Origin: Trichinella spiralis
Lineage: Eukaryota; Nematoda; Enoplea; Trichinellida; Trichinellidae
Assembly (NCBI GenBank): GCA_000181795.3
Contig: CM012953.1
Span: forward strand, 12,794,218-12,858,217
Direction: 5' to 3'
Length of the DNA stretch: 64,000 nt
Part shown: positions 26,346-41,230 of the stretch, piece after piece
Numbering within the stretch: the stretch's first letter is position 1
Layout: each line of letters opens with the position of its first letter
Position numbers and translations under genes: made by a program
The notes under the pieces: model-generated
What the model saw: only the letters and a program-made list of their open reading frames with translations
What the model was told of the DNA's origin: nothing
Database searches by the model: none

Positions 26346-28315
26346 ATGTTTTGTTCATCATTTTTATTTGTTAGCTTATTTATAATCAGTGGAACAGGAA
26401 ATACTGTCCTTCTCAAGTGAGAACATTATCACTTAACTGAATAAATATCTCACATAATAATAATAATAATCTTTTTATTAAGATGGATGGATGAAACATA
26501 TGCACTGGAAAGAAAATTTTATCACCCCTATATGCAGGTTTGTATTTTTTAAAATTAATATATTGTATAAAATTTGTTTTTTGGATTAATAGGTTCTTTT
26601 CTCCTTTGTCGGAGAAAGCTTATGTCTTGTATGGTTCTGTGCTGTAGAAGGTGCAAAAAAGTTTAAAAACAAAGAATTGAATAAGAAATCGTTGAAAAGC
26701 ACTGAAAACAATGCTCAACTATTTGAAGCAAAATATATGATGCTGTTTATTCCAGCAGCTTTGGATTACATTGCAACTTCACTGAATTTCATATCTCTCA
26801 CAATGACCAGTGCCGGCAGTTATCAAATGCTCAGAGGTTCAGTAATTTATTATTAAACAAAATTATCAAATGCTTTATTAAACAAAATTTTTATCAATTA
26901 TTGCATAAATTTAGGATCCGTGATTATTTTTACCGGCTTATTGTCTGTTGGATTTCTTGGACGGTCATTGTCTATGGCAAAAGTATGCGGAATACTGCTT
27001 GTAACTTGTGGTCTTTTGACAGTCGGTTCAGCAGATGAAATTCAACAAACAAATGCAAATCAAAATCCGTCAGACAATGTACCAACAGATTGGAATAGAG
27101 TAAAATCAGGTAATTATGCATGTTTTTTAAAACAATATTCTTTAATTCTTTAATAAAAGTATAATATAACAATAAAAATTATGTTTTATTTATTCATTTT
27201 TTATTTCCTTATTTTATTTTACAAGCAATTAATGAAACTTTAACAAATAGATTGTTTTCAAATAATTTTAGGTGACATATTGGTTATTATTGCTCAAGTT
27301 ATAAAAGCAATCCAGCTGACCTATGAAGAATATTTCATTATCAAGTATGATGTATCTCCGTTGGTAATGCTGTGCATTGAAGGTTTATACGTCATAAAAA
27401 AAGTACCATACATTTATCTGCAAATTTAGGTCCTTTTGGTGTTTTACTTTCAACAGCTTTTTGCATTGGCTTTTATTTTGTGAAAGCATCACCAATATTA
27501 ACAAACGATCCTGATGGGCATTTAGAAAATCCTATGGAAATGTTCAATCAAATTTTTGATAATTGCATACTGCTTGTGCCAATTATTTGTAAGTTAAGAT
27601 AAATTAACGCTTGCTTAAAGGTACAATTCTAAAATTAAAATTTAATGAAAACGTCAATACCTTTTTGATTAATTTATTAAAACATGAAATATTTTAATTA
27701 CTTATAAAATATAAATTAAAATTACTTGCTACTTTTGATTATTTTTACATTTTCTTTCATTGTACATTTTAGCATTTATATTCACTTACGCCGCGAGCAG
27801 CTTCTTTGGCACAACTGTAATGAAAAGATATGGCGCAACTACAAGACAAGTCGTTGATGCAGCGCGAACATTTTCAGTATGGATGGTATCCATATTTTGC
27901 AAGTGGCAAACTTTCAACATTATACAAGTAATAAATATATTTTAAAATTAAAATATTATCAATTTATAAATATACAATAATCCAGTATATATTATTGATT
28001 TATAAAACCATTTAAGTATTAATGCAATAAATCTATTGTTAATTATATTTTATTTTTCTTAATAATAAAATATTCGTTGCAGTTAAATTTTTACATTTAT
28101 TTTCTAATTTTCATGTTCTTTAATTTACATAGCTTGCTGGATTTTTCATCGTCATGCTGGGAATTGGCTTTTATCATGAATTCAGAATAACATACTGCAT
28201 CAAGAGAATGAAAGAAATGCTTTCTAAAACAGATAAATTTGAAGAAAAATCTTCTCTAACAGAATCTTTACCTTTGCAATTTCACTACCAATCAGTCTTT
28301 CGAGTGAAAACTTAA
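26346..28315 (+). CDS. SLC35F6-like membrane transporter, copy A (divergent paralogue)
   Basis: A drug/metabolite-transporter superfamily protein of about 390 aa with roughly ten membrane helices. Exons: 26346-26416, 26483-26537, 26593-26836, 26915-27109, 27272-27382, 27430-27588, 27773-27927, 28133-28315. Family landmarks are SAGSYQMLRGSVIIFTGLLS, GDILVIIAQVIKAIQ and YGATTRQVVDAART. Exons 2, 3, 5, 6 and 7 have the same lengths (55, 244, 111, 159, 155) and phases as copy B at 34960-37583, so the two arose by gene duplication. Copy A is diverged, for example in the MDYIA-like loop where copy B has LCDMTATS, and in an extended tail. The start (MFCSSFLFVSLF) was inferred from alignment with copy B; an upstream coding exon cannot be excluded. 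The human member is lysosomal/mitochondrial and its substrate is uncertain. Confidence 0.85.
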
Positions 28316-28408
28316 AAAATCATATCTCACGTCTTTGAAAAGTTTTAATATCATAAACATTAAGGCAAAATATAATAAAACCAATTTAATTTGAAATTCA
28401 GCCTTTTA
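28316..28408. promoter_or_regulatory. 93-nt convergent intergenic spacer with polyadenylation signal
   Basis: SLC35F6-like A ends at 28315 and MKS1 ends at 28409 on the other strand. An AATAAA at 28374-28379 suits the plus-strand gene. The two 3' UTRs must nearly touch or overlap. Confidence 0.6.
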
Positions 28409-31111
28409 TCAGTCAAAATTATTAGAATTCTGCAAACGCTTCATTCGTTCAGAACGTACTGTCTCTTGAATAGCAATCATTTTTTGTCTAGCTCTTTGAA
28501 ATACTTCAAGAACTCTTAGTACACTGCTGCTAAATCCCAGTTGTGTCCTAAAACTAACATAATGTGAAATATGAAATTCACAAGTGAAATTTTAAAAATT
28601 ACCTTGTATCATAAAGCAAAGATCCGTACCGGGATATATTATTTCGAATGAGATTTCTAATTAAATATAAAGTTTAAAAATATCATTAAAACTAAAATAT
28701 GATGAACATACCTGCACTGATGAATTGAATAAAACTTTAATTTAACAGAACCAGAAGAAACTGTGCGGAAACCATACTTACTAAGAATGCGTTCACCCTA
28801 AAATAATTTTGCTTGCAGTATGAAAATTCGAATACAGCTTTATGAATGTTTTGTATTTTACATACAAAGAAAGTATAAACATATGAAATAAAGTGTAATA
28901 CTTCGAATGATTTCGCATAACGGCAACAAAGGACATCTTCAAGTTCGAAAGATCCACCAATAAAAAAACGTCTCAAGTTTGAAACCACATCTTCAGCAGG
29001 CCTCCATGTATTCACAATGTGTTCCGAAATTCCTGAATGTAAAATTATAAAAACATAACACCATAACATACTGTAGCAAAACAGTACCTGGATCAGCAGG
29101 CAATGACATATATCCATATCCTTCCAAACGATAACGATTATATGTGTCTAACGACATCACAGTTAAAAATAACTGTGGCCACATTGGATAATCTAAAACC
29201 ATTTTTAAACTCTAATAAAATGGATTCAGTTGTAAAAATTTGTTTTCAAATAATATTTTATTTGTTCTTTTATTAACAGATTAAATTTTAAAAATTTAAA
29301 AATCTGTTCAACTACCTTCAGATACATAATAGTAGTCCAAATCCAGACACAATTCCAATTCAATTGGAAAAGCAAAATATGCAGAACGTCCATTATTCTA
29401 CAATGATAATAAAAACAAAATGTAAGTTAATCATTTCAAAAAAATTTTATACTTACACGAATATTTTTGACCAAGCATGTTTGAGTCACCCCGGACGTCT
29501 TGTCGGATTTACACACCCAACCTAAAATAAAAGTGTTTACTCTTAATTTTGAAAAGTTTTATTTACCTTTCGGAATATCAAGAAAATAATGAACCAATAA
29601 ATGACTATATTCAAAGTCTTCAGCAGAAGCTAAAATTGAAAAACATAATCAGCAAGTCTAGTCAAACGATGAACAACATATCACATACTAATTTCACCAT
29701 AATAAACAATTCGTAGAGAACGTTTCTGTGGAAAATCAAATTCTGAAGATTCATACAGCTTGTTTGTTGAATATTTTTCGTGACTCTCAAATCAAAATAC
29801 AGTAAAAATGTCATATGCAACGTCAAACAAAGTTACATTTATCAAGAAAAATAAAACCATATCACTAAATAATATGAATTAAAATAATCATACTATGCTA
29901 CTATATTGTCAACTATGCTATGATTAATGAATAATTTCTTGTACAACAATATTGATTCATTTTTAAAAACTCCTTAATATACGTTTTTTACTAAATCAGT
30001 ATTGATAAAAATATTTACCTCATCAAAAGATTTCTTCAATAAATTCAGTTCTAAATCAGCAGGTAAGACAGTAATATCAGAAAGGCATTCGACTGTATAT
30101 TGAAAAAAGCCAGTCCGACTATGAATTTCATATGGTTTTTTTGTTTGATAATTAAAATCTGGCATCACACGAAGATATCTGCCGTTAATGAGTTGAATTG
30201 TACACAATAAAAACTCGTCTTCAATTTTATGCTTTTCAGCGAGTTCTTCTCCAAGATAAGCCATTATTTTCATCTCTTGAGTTGAATATACCTGCAAATG
30301 CTGCTCTTTAATCTTTTCTCTCGTTGGCATTTCTATCACTGGCTTCTGCAAATATGCAAATCTAAACAAATACTGTGGTTTGTAACAGTAAAACATACAT
30401 ATAGTGAATGCAATGAATGAACCTGGATACAGTGGGAGCAATTCGGCAGTGCTTAAACTGTGGTTTCCGTTCATTAACATTTTTTGCTTGAACTGAACTC
30501 TGTAAGAAAGTAAAAAAAAATAAAATATTAAACTTATCTCCAAAAGTACTTTCTCAGCGCTTGAAAAGCAAAATCCATCAATTCGGCTAAATAGCCTATT
30601 TGTTCTTCGATCACTAAAACCACTTTCACACAGTGGACCTTGAGATCTTTGTGCAGCTTCTTCTATTTCCCTCTAAACACTTTCATGTAATTAATTTAAT
30701 TTTTTATTTTTAATTCTTTTACTATTTATTTCATATGTTTAAATAAATATAATCGAGTTCCTGCAAAAATTATATCAGATGTTACTTATGAACCTATAAC
30801 TCTCACTTACCTGACTGTACTGCTTCTCAAGCCAAGAAAATGTGTATTCTTCAAAACGACATTGCGCACTGTCAGATTCATTTGCTTTTTCCTGTAAAAT
30901 TTCTGGAAGATCGAGCAAATTTATTCCATTTGAGCTACTGGATAATTTATCTTTCACCGCCAAGGACTCATCAACTTTGCTCAGTCGAACTCTTAAATTT
31001 TTTTAAAATTATTTTTCTGAACTAAATAACCACCTTTTCAGCTTCTTGCCTAATTTTAAAATCTTTAATTGGTTCATGAACATGATAAAACCACGAGCCG
31101 TGGCGTTCCAT
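28409..31111 (-). CDS. MKS1: MKS1, B9-domain protein of the ciliary transition zone
   Basis: MKS1 is part of the MKS/B9 complex that gates the ciliary transition zone, with B9D1 and B9D2. Fourteen exons close in phase to about 527 aa (human about 559): 31111-31050, 30991-30811, 30672-30550, 30499-30431, 30345-30019, 29785-29689, 29629-29567, 29521-29457, 29397-29316, 29192-29088, 29032-28902, 28797-28712, 28656-28603, 28547-28409. The B9 domain in the C-terminal half has GVTQTCLVKNI, SLDTYNRYRLEGYGY, NTWRPAEDVVSNLRRFFIGG and SFELEDV, then YGFRTVSSGSVKLKF. The first intron has a GC donor (AG|GCAAGA), needed to give KIR|VRLSKV, which matches the family. The N-terminal third is weakly conserved, so exons 3 and 4 are less certain than the rest. 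Confidence 0.93.
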
Positions 31112-31523
31112 AGTTTGATATTATTATGCTTTCGTTGCTATGCAACAGATGTATTACTGTACTTTTCAATTGCTCTAATTATACATGATTATCATAAACT
31201 GTCAAACTGAAAAATCGAAACTTTTATATGAATTTTAATCATGTGAAATTCATGTTTACTCCATAATAGTTTCTGTACAAATGAAAAATGCAGATACGTT
31301 TCAAGATGAAAACTGACATTAATTGAAAAAATAAAATACCAATTAAACAAACAGTATTGATTTGCGATATCGCAATGCTCAAATCTCACTTTTAATGCTT
31401 TCACTGATAGTACAAACTTATAATTTTCTTTTGATGAATTTCTAAAATCAACTTCGTTAATACATGCAAAACCCTAGTCGAGATAAAATCGTTTAATTGA
31501 TACAATTTTCAATCTGTAAAGCA

Positions 31524-33247
<1,724 letters not shown>

Positions 33248-34959
33248 TGTTATACAATGAGCCCTTTATTACAACCAAAGTTAAACAGTGGAACACGTCA
33301 CTACTGAACCTCAATAAGATATTCACGTACAATTTAATATAGTATGCAGTTACCGTAAGCTTTTTATACTACCATGTATATTTTTAACGTATTAACATAT
33401 CCCAATACATGGAACTGTAACACATTTTGCAACACTGTATAAAAATTTCTTAAATGACATTTTTTGCTTCATGCATGTATAAATAATAGGAAGAAATTAA
33501 CAATTTTGTACTGTTTAATTTAGTTGTTTAATTGCTCTTGTTAAGGTTCTCTGTAAGTATTTTATTTTTAACATGAATAAAGCATGTTTTCCATATTATA
33601 TTGTTATTCTCTAACCTCTGTTGTTCACTCTGGCTTAGAAATATTCATTTACTTTCAATATTCGGTTTTTTATTGTAGAAAAGATGCTTTAAACTAGTTT
33701 TCTCAGTGTAAAACTCACTTTCACAGTGTAAGAAATGTTATTTATTAAATTGTTGATTACTAAAATAAATTAATAAGAAAGTATCATACATCTAGAATTG
33801 TTTTAACAAACAGTTTTCTGTATTTTTGTTTTTAGCTATTTTTCTTTGAATAAGGAGCATAGAAGTAAATACATTTGCAGTTTCTTATGAGTTATTCCAC
33901 AAATAAGCGACGAACAGTGCTTAATTGTTTCTTTTCTGAAGGTATTTTAAAATTTCTTTCAATTTTTGATTCATTAAGAATATAATCGAGCCATAAATAC
34001 GTTAATAATTTATTTATTTCTGTCTTAGTTGAATGAACAATTCATAAAGTTATTAATTAAAATGTTTTTACTTTTTCCGTTTGAAATTTTTTCAACATAT
34101 GTACTACTATGTGATATTTTCTGCTTCAGACATTAAAAGTCATTCATTTTATTATTCATCTGAAGTATATGGCACAGACAAATTAAAATCCCTCGAAAAG
34201 AATTAATCTTAATTTTCATTATCACCACAGCTTTAATGGCATTTGTATTTAACACGAATGACATAACTTTAATATTATTGAAAAATTTTAAGACAAACTA
34301 TTTATCATTTTCAATTTTAACCCTAGATGATTGTTTTAGGAAAATTAGATTTTTGACAATGTCATAACCTTACCCTCATTGCATAGTAGTACATTACAGT
34401 AAGGATATTACTCATGCGTTAAAAATTTGCAGTGCTCAAACGTTTTCTGTCAAAGATTTATTCTTTTATAAAATTGCGCGTACTTTGCATAAATTTAATT
34501 AATATTGCGTAGAAGGTAATGCAAAGATTTGCACGAGCATGTGAATATTGTAAAAGAAAATTAATTTTTATTCGTCCATTTTTTAATTACTTGTTTACTA
34601 GCAATACGTATTATTATTTAACATTAATTACTGCTTCTATATTGAAATGAAATAGAATGGATTGTACAGAAATTGAAAAATAATGCTACTGCATGCAATG
34701 CAATCTTGCAAAACTGTTGCATTGGATTTGCATTTTATTTGAAACTTTGATCTCAAGCGTAAAAGCAGTATTATGATTGGCTGTATTTTAATATTTCAGG
34801 CAACATATAAGATATCAATTTCAATAGTTGCTTTTGTAAAGCTTTGTCGTGGAATCGTAAAGTTCTTAGGTCACAACAGAACTGCAAAGATGCCATTCAG
34901 TATTTTTGCTTTCCTAAATCGATAGCATTGTTTCAGATATTGGCTGCAAAGCAGGCAAC
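33248..34959. other. Divergent intergenic region between PSMD14 and SLC35F6-like B
   Basis: About 1.7 kb of AT-rich DNA separates two divergently transcribed genes, so both promoters should lie here. No open frame with protein character was seen and no clear TATA element could be chosen. Confidence 0.5.
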
Positions 34960-36960
34960 ATGGACGCCGAGCCGCTGCTTGTTTCAGTAAGTAAAGTTTG
35001 TTTAGCTTATCAAATGTTGTTTCAACGAATTATTCTGCTCAGTAGGGCAGTTGTTGCGCAATTGATGAATCATGAAGAAAATTGTAAATTGAGCAGCAAT
35101 TTTATCATTGCGAAATATTAATGTTGAAAAAATTTCAATTTCAATAATTGTTATTATTGTGCTATTCAAAGAAAAAAAACGACAAACTTGTCGTTGACAA
35201 GTGAATAATTGAAATTAGTTATCTTATTTTTGGAATAACAGTTGCATTTTTTTTCAGTGTTACTGAACTGAATTTTTTTTATTTTCGTACAATAATTCGA
35301 ACGGTCACAATGTTCAACGTTGATGCGAGCTGATTTAAAATTAGGATACTGTATCATGAAAAAAAAATAAAAATGTATAAAATTTGAAATGTGTTGACAA
35401 CACAAAAGGGAAAATAATCTTAAAAAAATATTTTATTTATTAATTTGTTTTTTCTTGAATATTTTGCATTATGTGATGAAATTTAAAATGAAAATTAATT
35501 TTTTAAACTAGTTTTAATGTTTGTATGTTTTTTTTTCTTCTAAAGAAGAAGGTAATGTTTTTCTGTTCTGCAATGACTATTATTTCTGTATAAATTTTCA
35601 GCTCATATTTGTCAACAGTGTTGTAATTTAAGGGAACAGGGAAAGGAAAACAAATTTTTGGGACTAAAATTTCTTTACACCATTTATCAGTCAGAGTGCT
35701 TTGTTAGTTGTCAGATTAAACGTTTTCACAAGTGTCAGTTGGTGATTTGAATTCTGTTTGTCCGTCCTATAGTTGTGACGTTTTTATTCAACCAAAATTA
35801 CACTGCTTTACACTAGCAAAAAGCATATATTGTTGTTGTTGTTGTTTACTTTATTGTTTAGACTATCCCAGAGTCAGATTTGCCTGCAATGGCCAATTCG
35901 GAAAACGGTTGGACCAAGTATCAAGTTTTTTTAGCCTTCCTGATGGTCATCACTGGTACTTTGAATACTTTAGCTGCAAAGTAATTGATATTCATCATCA
36001 TCTTATTATTATTACTATTAATTTCATTCCCTTTTCAGATGGGCCGATATGATGTACGGACTTGGACGACCGTTCAATCATCCATTTTTTCAAGTGAACA
36101 AGTGACAATTTAAAATAGTTAAAAAGTTGTTGTACTTTTAAATTTTAGGCTCTTCTCATGTTTGTCGGTGAATTTGCATGTTTGCCAGCTTTTTTCCTAA
36201 TCGAACATTGCTGGAAACGGACAAAATTCTCTCGTTCTTTCGAAGTGACGTCGGATAACGATAAACTTGTGGACAGGCAAAAATTTAATTTTTTGATTTT
36301 TCTCCCGGCCACTTTGTGCGACATGACTGCAACATCGATCATGTATATTGGCTTGACTATGACTAACGCATCCAGCTTTCAAATGCTAAGAGGTAAAATT
36401 TATTTCACATTTTTTTTGTTTTGTTTTTAAATTTAATATTGGACCAAATTTTGTTTTTTAGATTATGCACCCGTTCAATTTTTTCACATTAAAATCAATT
36501 TCTCAACAGTTTACCTGTGCACAAGTGTTTTATTTGTTATTTACCGTTATTATAGGTGCGACGGTTATTTTCACCGGCATATTTTCTGTTGCTTTCCTTG
36601 GCATGACATTGGCTGTATTCAAATGGATTGGAATGTTTTTGGTTCTGTGTGGATTGATTGTTGTTGGTGTTTCGGATATGATGTTCAGTTCGACCAGTGC
36701 GGAAATATCTGATCCGAATAGAATGATTTCAGGTAATTCCGTTATTTCTATTATACAAACAACATTAATTAATTATATTTTAGGTGATTTATTAATTGTA
36801 ATTGCACAGATTGTCATAGCGTTGCAGATGGTGTACGAGCAGAAATTTATCAGCAAATACAATGTTGCTCCAATGTTAGCAGTTGGATTGGAAGGTAAGC
36901 AGAGTTTTTTTTTCGATTGAAATTGTTTTTGTAAAATGTGATTAAAATTTGGAATAAATA

Positions 36961-37000
<40 letters not shown>

Positions 37001-37583
37001 TAGGACTTTTTGGTGTAATTTTGATGACGGTTGTTTGCATTTGTTTTTATTGGATTAAAGTACCAGCTACATTTTCAACAGATCCCGATGGTCGTCTGGA
37101 AAACGTGTTAGATGCTGTACATCAAATTGAGGACAACATGCTAATTTTACTTCCAATAATAGGTACATTTCATTTGATTTGTGACTGTTTTATTTTGTCG
37201 TTTAAAATAATCCATTTACCCGTATATATAGGATTGATTGTCAGTATTGCTTTTTTCAACTTCGCTGGAATAAGTGTTACTAAAGAGATGAATGCAACTA
37301 CAAGGATGGTTCTCGATTCAGTTCGTGTATTTTTTATTTGGGGCGTTTCGTTGATTGCAGGTTGGCAGTCGTTTGTACTGTTGCAGGTAGAGAAAAATGA
37401 CAATCATTTTTGGCACTCTGCTTTTTATCAATTTTCTTATTTATACAATAGCTTGGAGGTTTCGCCATTTTATTGATCGGAATGTTCGTCTACAACAATA
37501 TTTTTTTCCATCCCATGTACTTGAAGTTGAAAGAAAAATGGCATCGCTCTGCTCCAGCTACGGATAATAATAGCATTGCTTGA
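34960..37583 (+). CDS. SLC35F6: SLC35F6 (C2orf18/ANT2BP-type) membrane transporter, copy B
   Basis: A multi-pass transporter of about 392 aa, the closer of the two copies to animal SLC35F6. Main exons: 35862-35980, 36039-36093, 36149-36392, 36556-36732, 36784-36894, 37004-37162, 37232-37386, 37452-37583. Landmarks are GWTKYQVFLAFLMVITGTLN, FLPATLCDMTATSIMY, NASSFQMLRGATVIFTGIFS and FFNFAGISVTKEMNATTRMV. An upstream exon at 34960-34986 (MDAEPLLVS) ends at a GTAAGT donor and splices in phase 0 to the TTTAG acceptor at 35857-35861, giving TIPESDLPAMANSENG. It adds a D-x-x-x-L-L sorting motif. Without it, the ATG at 35889 starts a normal protein. Intron 5 contains a long TA run (about 36966-36996). 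Copy A lies upstream beyond PSMD14 and MKS1. Confidence 0.93.
36965..36997. repeat. (AT)n microsatellite in an SLC35F6-like B intron
   Basis: An uninterrupted AT alternation of about 30 bases, just before the acceptor of the exon at 37004. Confidence 0.9.
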
Positions 37584-38778
37584 ATTTTATTTTACAGCTT
37601 GCATGTTTCTTCTTGGGCGTGGATCCGGTGTTCTTTTCAGTGATACATTTTGTGAAGTTGAAAGCATTTGTCTTGTTGGATAAATAATTGTTGTCAGTAT
37701 CGGAATGTCCGTTTCAAGAAAACAATTTTTGAGCATTTCCTGTGAAGAGGGAACTTTCATAATTACTGATTCACTAGCAAGATGAAATAATGTCTATTTC
37801 AGTTCTTCATACTATCCCATATGAACGTCTGCTGATATGCATTTACCTTATAAAAATCACTTTTCTTTATCAAATGATGCAAATTTTTAAAAAATAGTTA
37901 TATTATTCACAAAAATACATGAAACTGTAAACTGTAGACAGAGTAAATAAAGAAGTATACTTAGGCACTTGGCAAGATGTTACACTCATATGAGCAATCC
38001 AAGCAATAGCAAGAAGAATACCAGCTATGAAACTTGAATGAATTCAAGTATATCGCTCTTAACCGAAATGCTTCGTGTAGTGTTGCTGTGATTTACCTAA
38101 AAATTTATTGCACTTGCAACATATTTTAATGGGTAGGTTGGAAGATCTGTAATGAACAAGTCGAAGCCAACCAACCAATACCATTACATTACAACATTAC
38201 CAATACGTAAGGTGAATATAAAATATCACTTAGCATCCACCAAGTTGAGCAACAAAGTAAAACCCCGGCAGTACTTTTATGCCATTTTATTTAAGTTAAA
38301 AATTAAGTTTTTCTCTGTTGTAACTCAATTCTTAAATTTTTATACTGTAATTTAAAGATAATTAAGTATTACAACAGTTATTTTCAAATGTCCATTCTGC
38401 TTTCGTTTCAAATATTACATTTTACTTGAAAATGTCGATACATTTAATCTAATATTTGTTTTTCCTTAAGCAATTTACCTTCTTCTGAGCATAAATAAAA
38501 TCAATTCACAAACATGACTGCAATAACAGGCATAGTAATGCATAACAATGTGTTGTAGAAATATCAATGAGTATTCATATAAAAAAATTATTTTTTCTAG
38601 TAAAAATGTGAAGATTATGCAACAAAATGCTCAGATTTCATCGTAATGTTGGTTTACCTTCCTTTTAAATATTGTATCAAAAAATAATCAACTTAAAAAT
38701 TAAAAAATTTCGATCCCACTTTATCAAGCAAACTTGTATCAGTGTTTTTTCCAAAAAAATTTATTTAATCAGTTTAAA
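37584..38778. other. Intergenic region between convergent SLC35F6-like B and HIBCH
   Basis: About 1.2 kb of AT-rich sequence. AATAAA motifs occur on the plus strand (for example near 37946). The 67-codon frame at 38152 has no recognisable features. I see no gene. Confidence 0.5.
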
Positions 38779-40485
38779 TTATGGCAGATAAAGTTCTCTT
38801 TCTGCAGGCAGCACTTTGAAATATTTATCAATATCTTCTTCTGTAACTTCTTCGAGTGTTCCAGGGATCCATTTCGGCGTTTTATCCTTGTCCAACAGCG
38901 CTATTTAATTGAACAACATTTAATAAATTTGACCAATAAAATATTTCAACACTGATGCTACCTGCTCGTATCCCTTCAGTCAAATCGTGCTCCTTAATAC
39001 ACCGTTGGGAAATGCGATATTCCATTTGGAAGCATTCACGAAATTCCAACCACATACCTGTTCTCAGCTGTCGCAGGGTAATTTTTAATGAAGTTGGTGA
39101 CTGAAATAAACAATCAGTCACTGACAAAATGCAATTTAAAAAAAAATACCATTTTTTTCATGGTTTCCAGGCATTCTGTAGCCCACTGCGAGCCATCTTC
39201 CTTCAATTTATGGAACAATTCTTCAACAGTTGCTACAGAAAATAATTTCTCAATTTTCGGCAGACAAAAATTTAAACAAAATTCACGATCTGATGTGATA
39301 CTCTTGAAATGAAAAAAAGAAGATTCATTTTTTCTTCAAGTAAAAAAAATAATAGTTTTTTAATACCTTTCTGTGATAACTGTCTAAAATTGTTTTGATT
39401 GAGCAAGAATTAATTTCTTTGGCGTTGATCAATTCAGATTGCAACTCTGGCATCTGAAAAATTAAATAAGCAAATAAAAAAAATGGAAAACAAAAATAAT
39501 TTTTCAATTACCCATTTGCTTTGTACATAATGCGTCGCAATGCCAGCTTCAAACACATCTTCACCACTCAGTCGTGCCCCCGTAAGACCCAAATAAAATC
39601 CTAGCTTGTTTTTTAATCGAGGAAGGAAAAAACTGCCACCAACATCAGGAAACAATCCTAAATTCTACACATGTAAAGAATGAGGTAATAATCAAATATT
39701 TAATTAAAACCGATTGCTGTTTCTGGCATGGCAAACACCGTCCGTTCAGTTGCAACTCGAAATGTACCGTGCACAGACAAGCCAACTCCCTAAAACATGA
39801 AAAAAATAATAATAAGATCATACATTGAAAATATATACAAAAAAACATAAAAATATATGCAATTAGTCGTGTACAAATGCATACTCACTCCTCCCATGAC
39901 AATGCCGTCGATGAGCGAAACAAATGGCACTCGAAACTTGCCAATTAAATAATTGAGTTTATATTCTTCACGGAAAAATTCTTCCACTAAGCCGTCATTG
40001 TTTTTGATGGAAAGTGCAAGCGCTGTCAACAAAAAAAATTACCTTTAAACCAAGCGACTCTTTTAAAAAACTACGTGGAAACCTCGAATATCACCACCAG
40101 CGCAGAAGGCCTTATTACCGGCTCCTTTAAGAATAACCATTTTGGTGGAGTTGTCAGTGTTTGTTTTCTAAAACATAAATTATACGAACAAAATGGAAAT
40201 TTTAAATGGCAAAAAATACTTTCAGTTTTTCGAACATCATCTTAGCCATATTAATATTCAGTGCGTTCAAAGCGGTAGGGCGATTCAACGTAACCAATAA
40301 CTTTCCATTCGATTCGTGGAACAATACTTCAGATGCTGATTGACATAAGCTTCGCGTAGCAGATATCCACTTAAATGGCGACAATTAATTGATTCCAGGA
40401 ATTTAAAAATACAGTCATTTACAGATATTGAAAGTTTCTTCGCAAATGTGAAGTGCTTATTCAAAAAAGCTGCCATCGTTGACAT
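38779..40485 (-). CDS. HIBCH: 3-hydroxyisobutyryl-CoA hydrolase (HIBCH), mitochondrial valine catabolism
   Basis: Hydrolyses 3-hydroxyisobutyryl-CoA to free acid and CoA in mitochondrial valine breakdown. Ten exons (40485-40423, 40369-40220, 40167-40083, 40022-39889, 39789-39711, 39657-39512, 39453-39367, 39302-39150, 39100-38962, 38900-38779) give 385 aa, matching the human length of about 386. The crotonase fold shows [14 protein letters not shown], the oxyanion loop [40 protein letters not shown] with the catalytic-region Glu/Asp, and [12 protein letters not shown]. The N-terminus ([21 protein letters not shown]) is basic and acid-free, fitting a mitochondrial presequence. Exon 1 joins exon 2 across a 53-nt intron ending TTTAAG. 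A second ATG lies three codons in. Confidence 0.95.
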
Positions 40486-40759
40486 CAGCTAAATACCAGA
40501 CTACCAATTAATTGTTAAAATGATCAACAGCTCGCTTGGTAATTGTAGTGGTACAGTAAAGCATCAACATCTCGAACTTGATTACTTTATACATACAGAC
40601 TACCTTGTTCTAAAGCTGTTGTTGACTTTTGCGTTGGGCTGCGTTCCATATGATGGAGCTTAATTGTTCTGAGCGTTTCATTGCAATTTATTAGCTATTA
40701 TAAACGAGACGCTTACTCTTAACAAATTCAATGTCAGTCCCAAAGCCATAAATGTTAGA

Positions 40760-41130
40760 AGAGAATGGAAATTCTGGTTTCTTAAATTTTGTTGAACTTG
40801 CCTGTTTATTTAACTGCATCCACCTTTGAATATGTGAAATATTGCAAGAGTTATGACGAAGTGATAATAAAACTGAACGAAGTTTATATTAAATTGAAGA
40901 ATGTAATTTTCGCAAGCTATGGATTTATCTATAAACGAAGATTATGCGCTCCAACGAATGAGTAAGAAGTGCGAGTAGAAAATGTCACTGTAGAACAACA
41001 TCGAGAAGCAATGATTCGCGACATTTTCATAAACAGTGTGAAAACTTACGAAATATGCACGTGACTTTTGGAATATACTGAACTAGCTTTTCAAGAAGCT
41101 ATCAGGAAGGCTGTGCAACAGCAGACATCG
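40760..41130 (+). pseudogene. Ty3/gypsy-type gag remnant
   Basis: A plus-strand stretch broken by stops, with the pattern of a retrotransposon gag capsid: KSYDEVIIKLNEVYIKL, then EAMIRDIFINSVKT, a stop, and LLEYTELAFQEAIRKAVQQQ. This spacing (x-F-D-E-A..L; I-R-D-x-F; L-T-F-x-x-A) is typical of Ty3/gypsy and related gag proteins. It is decayed and has no linked polymerase. The assignment rests on pattern resemblance only. Confidence 0.5.
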
Positions 41131-41230
41131 CATTGCACGTTCTCCAAAACGCACGCGCTGATGTTCTTATCGGACAAGATATCTTAGAGAACCGAACTGG
41201 GATGGTCCAGACCGGTCCCACGTTACTCTT

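Noticed and set aside
29974-30543. 189-codon minus-strand ORF read as one exon
   Set aside because: Only its second part (from KPVIEMP) is MKS1 exon 5. The first part crosses an intron, and exon 4 uses another frame, as the phase sums show.
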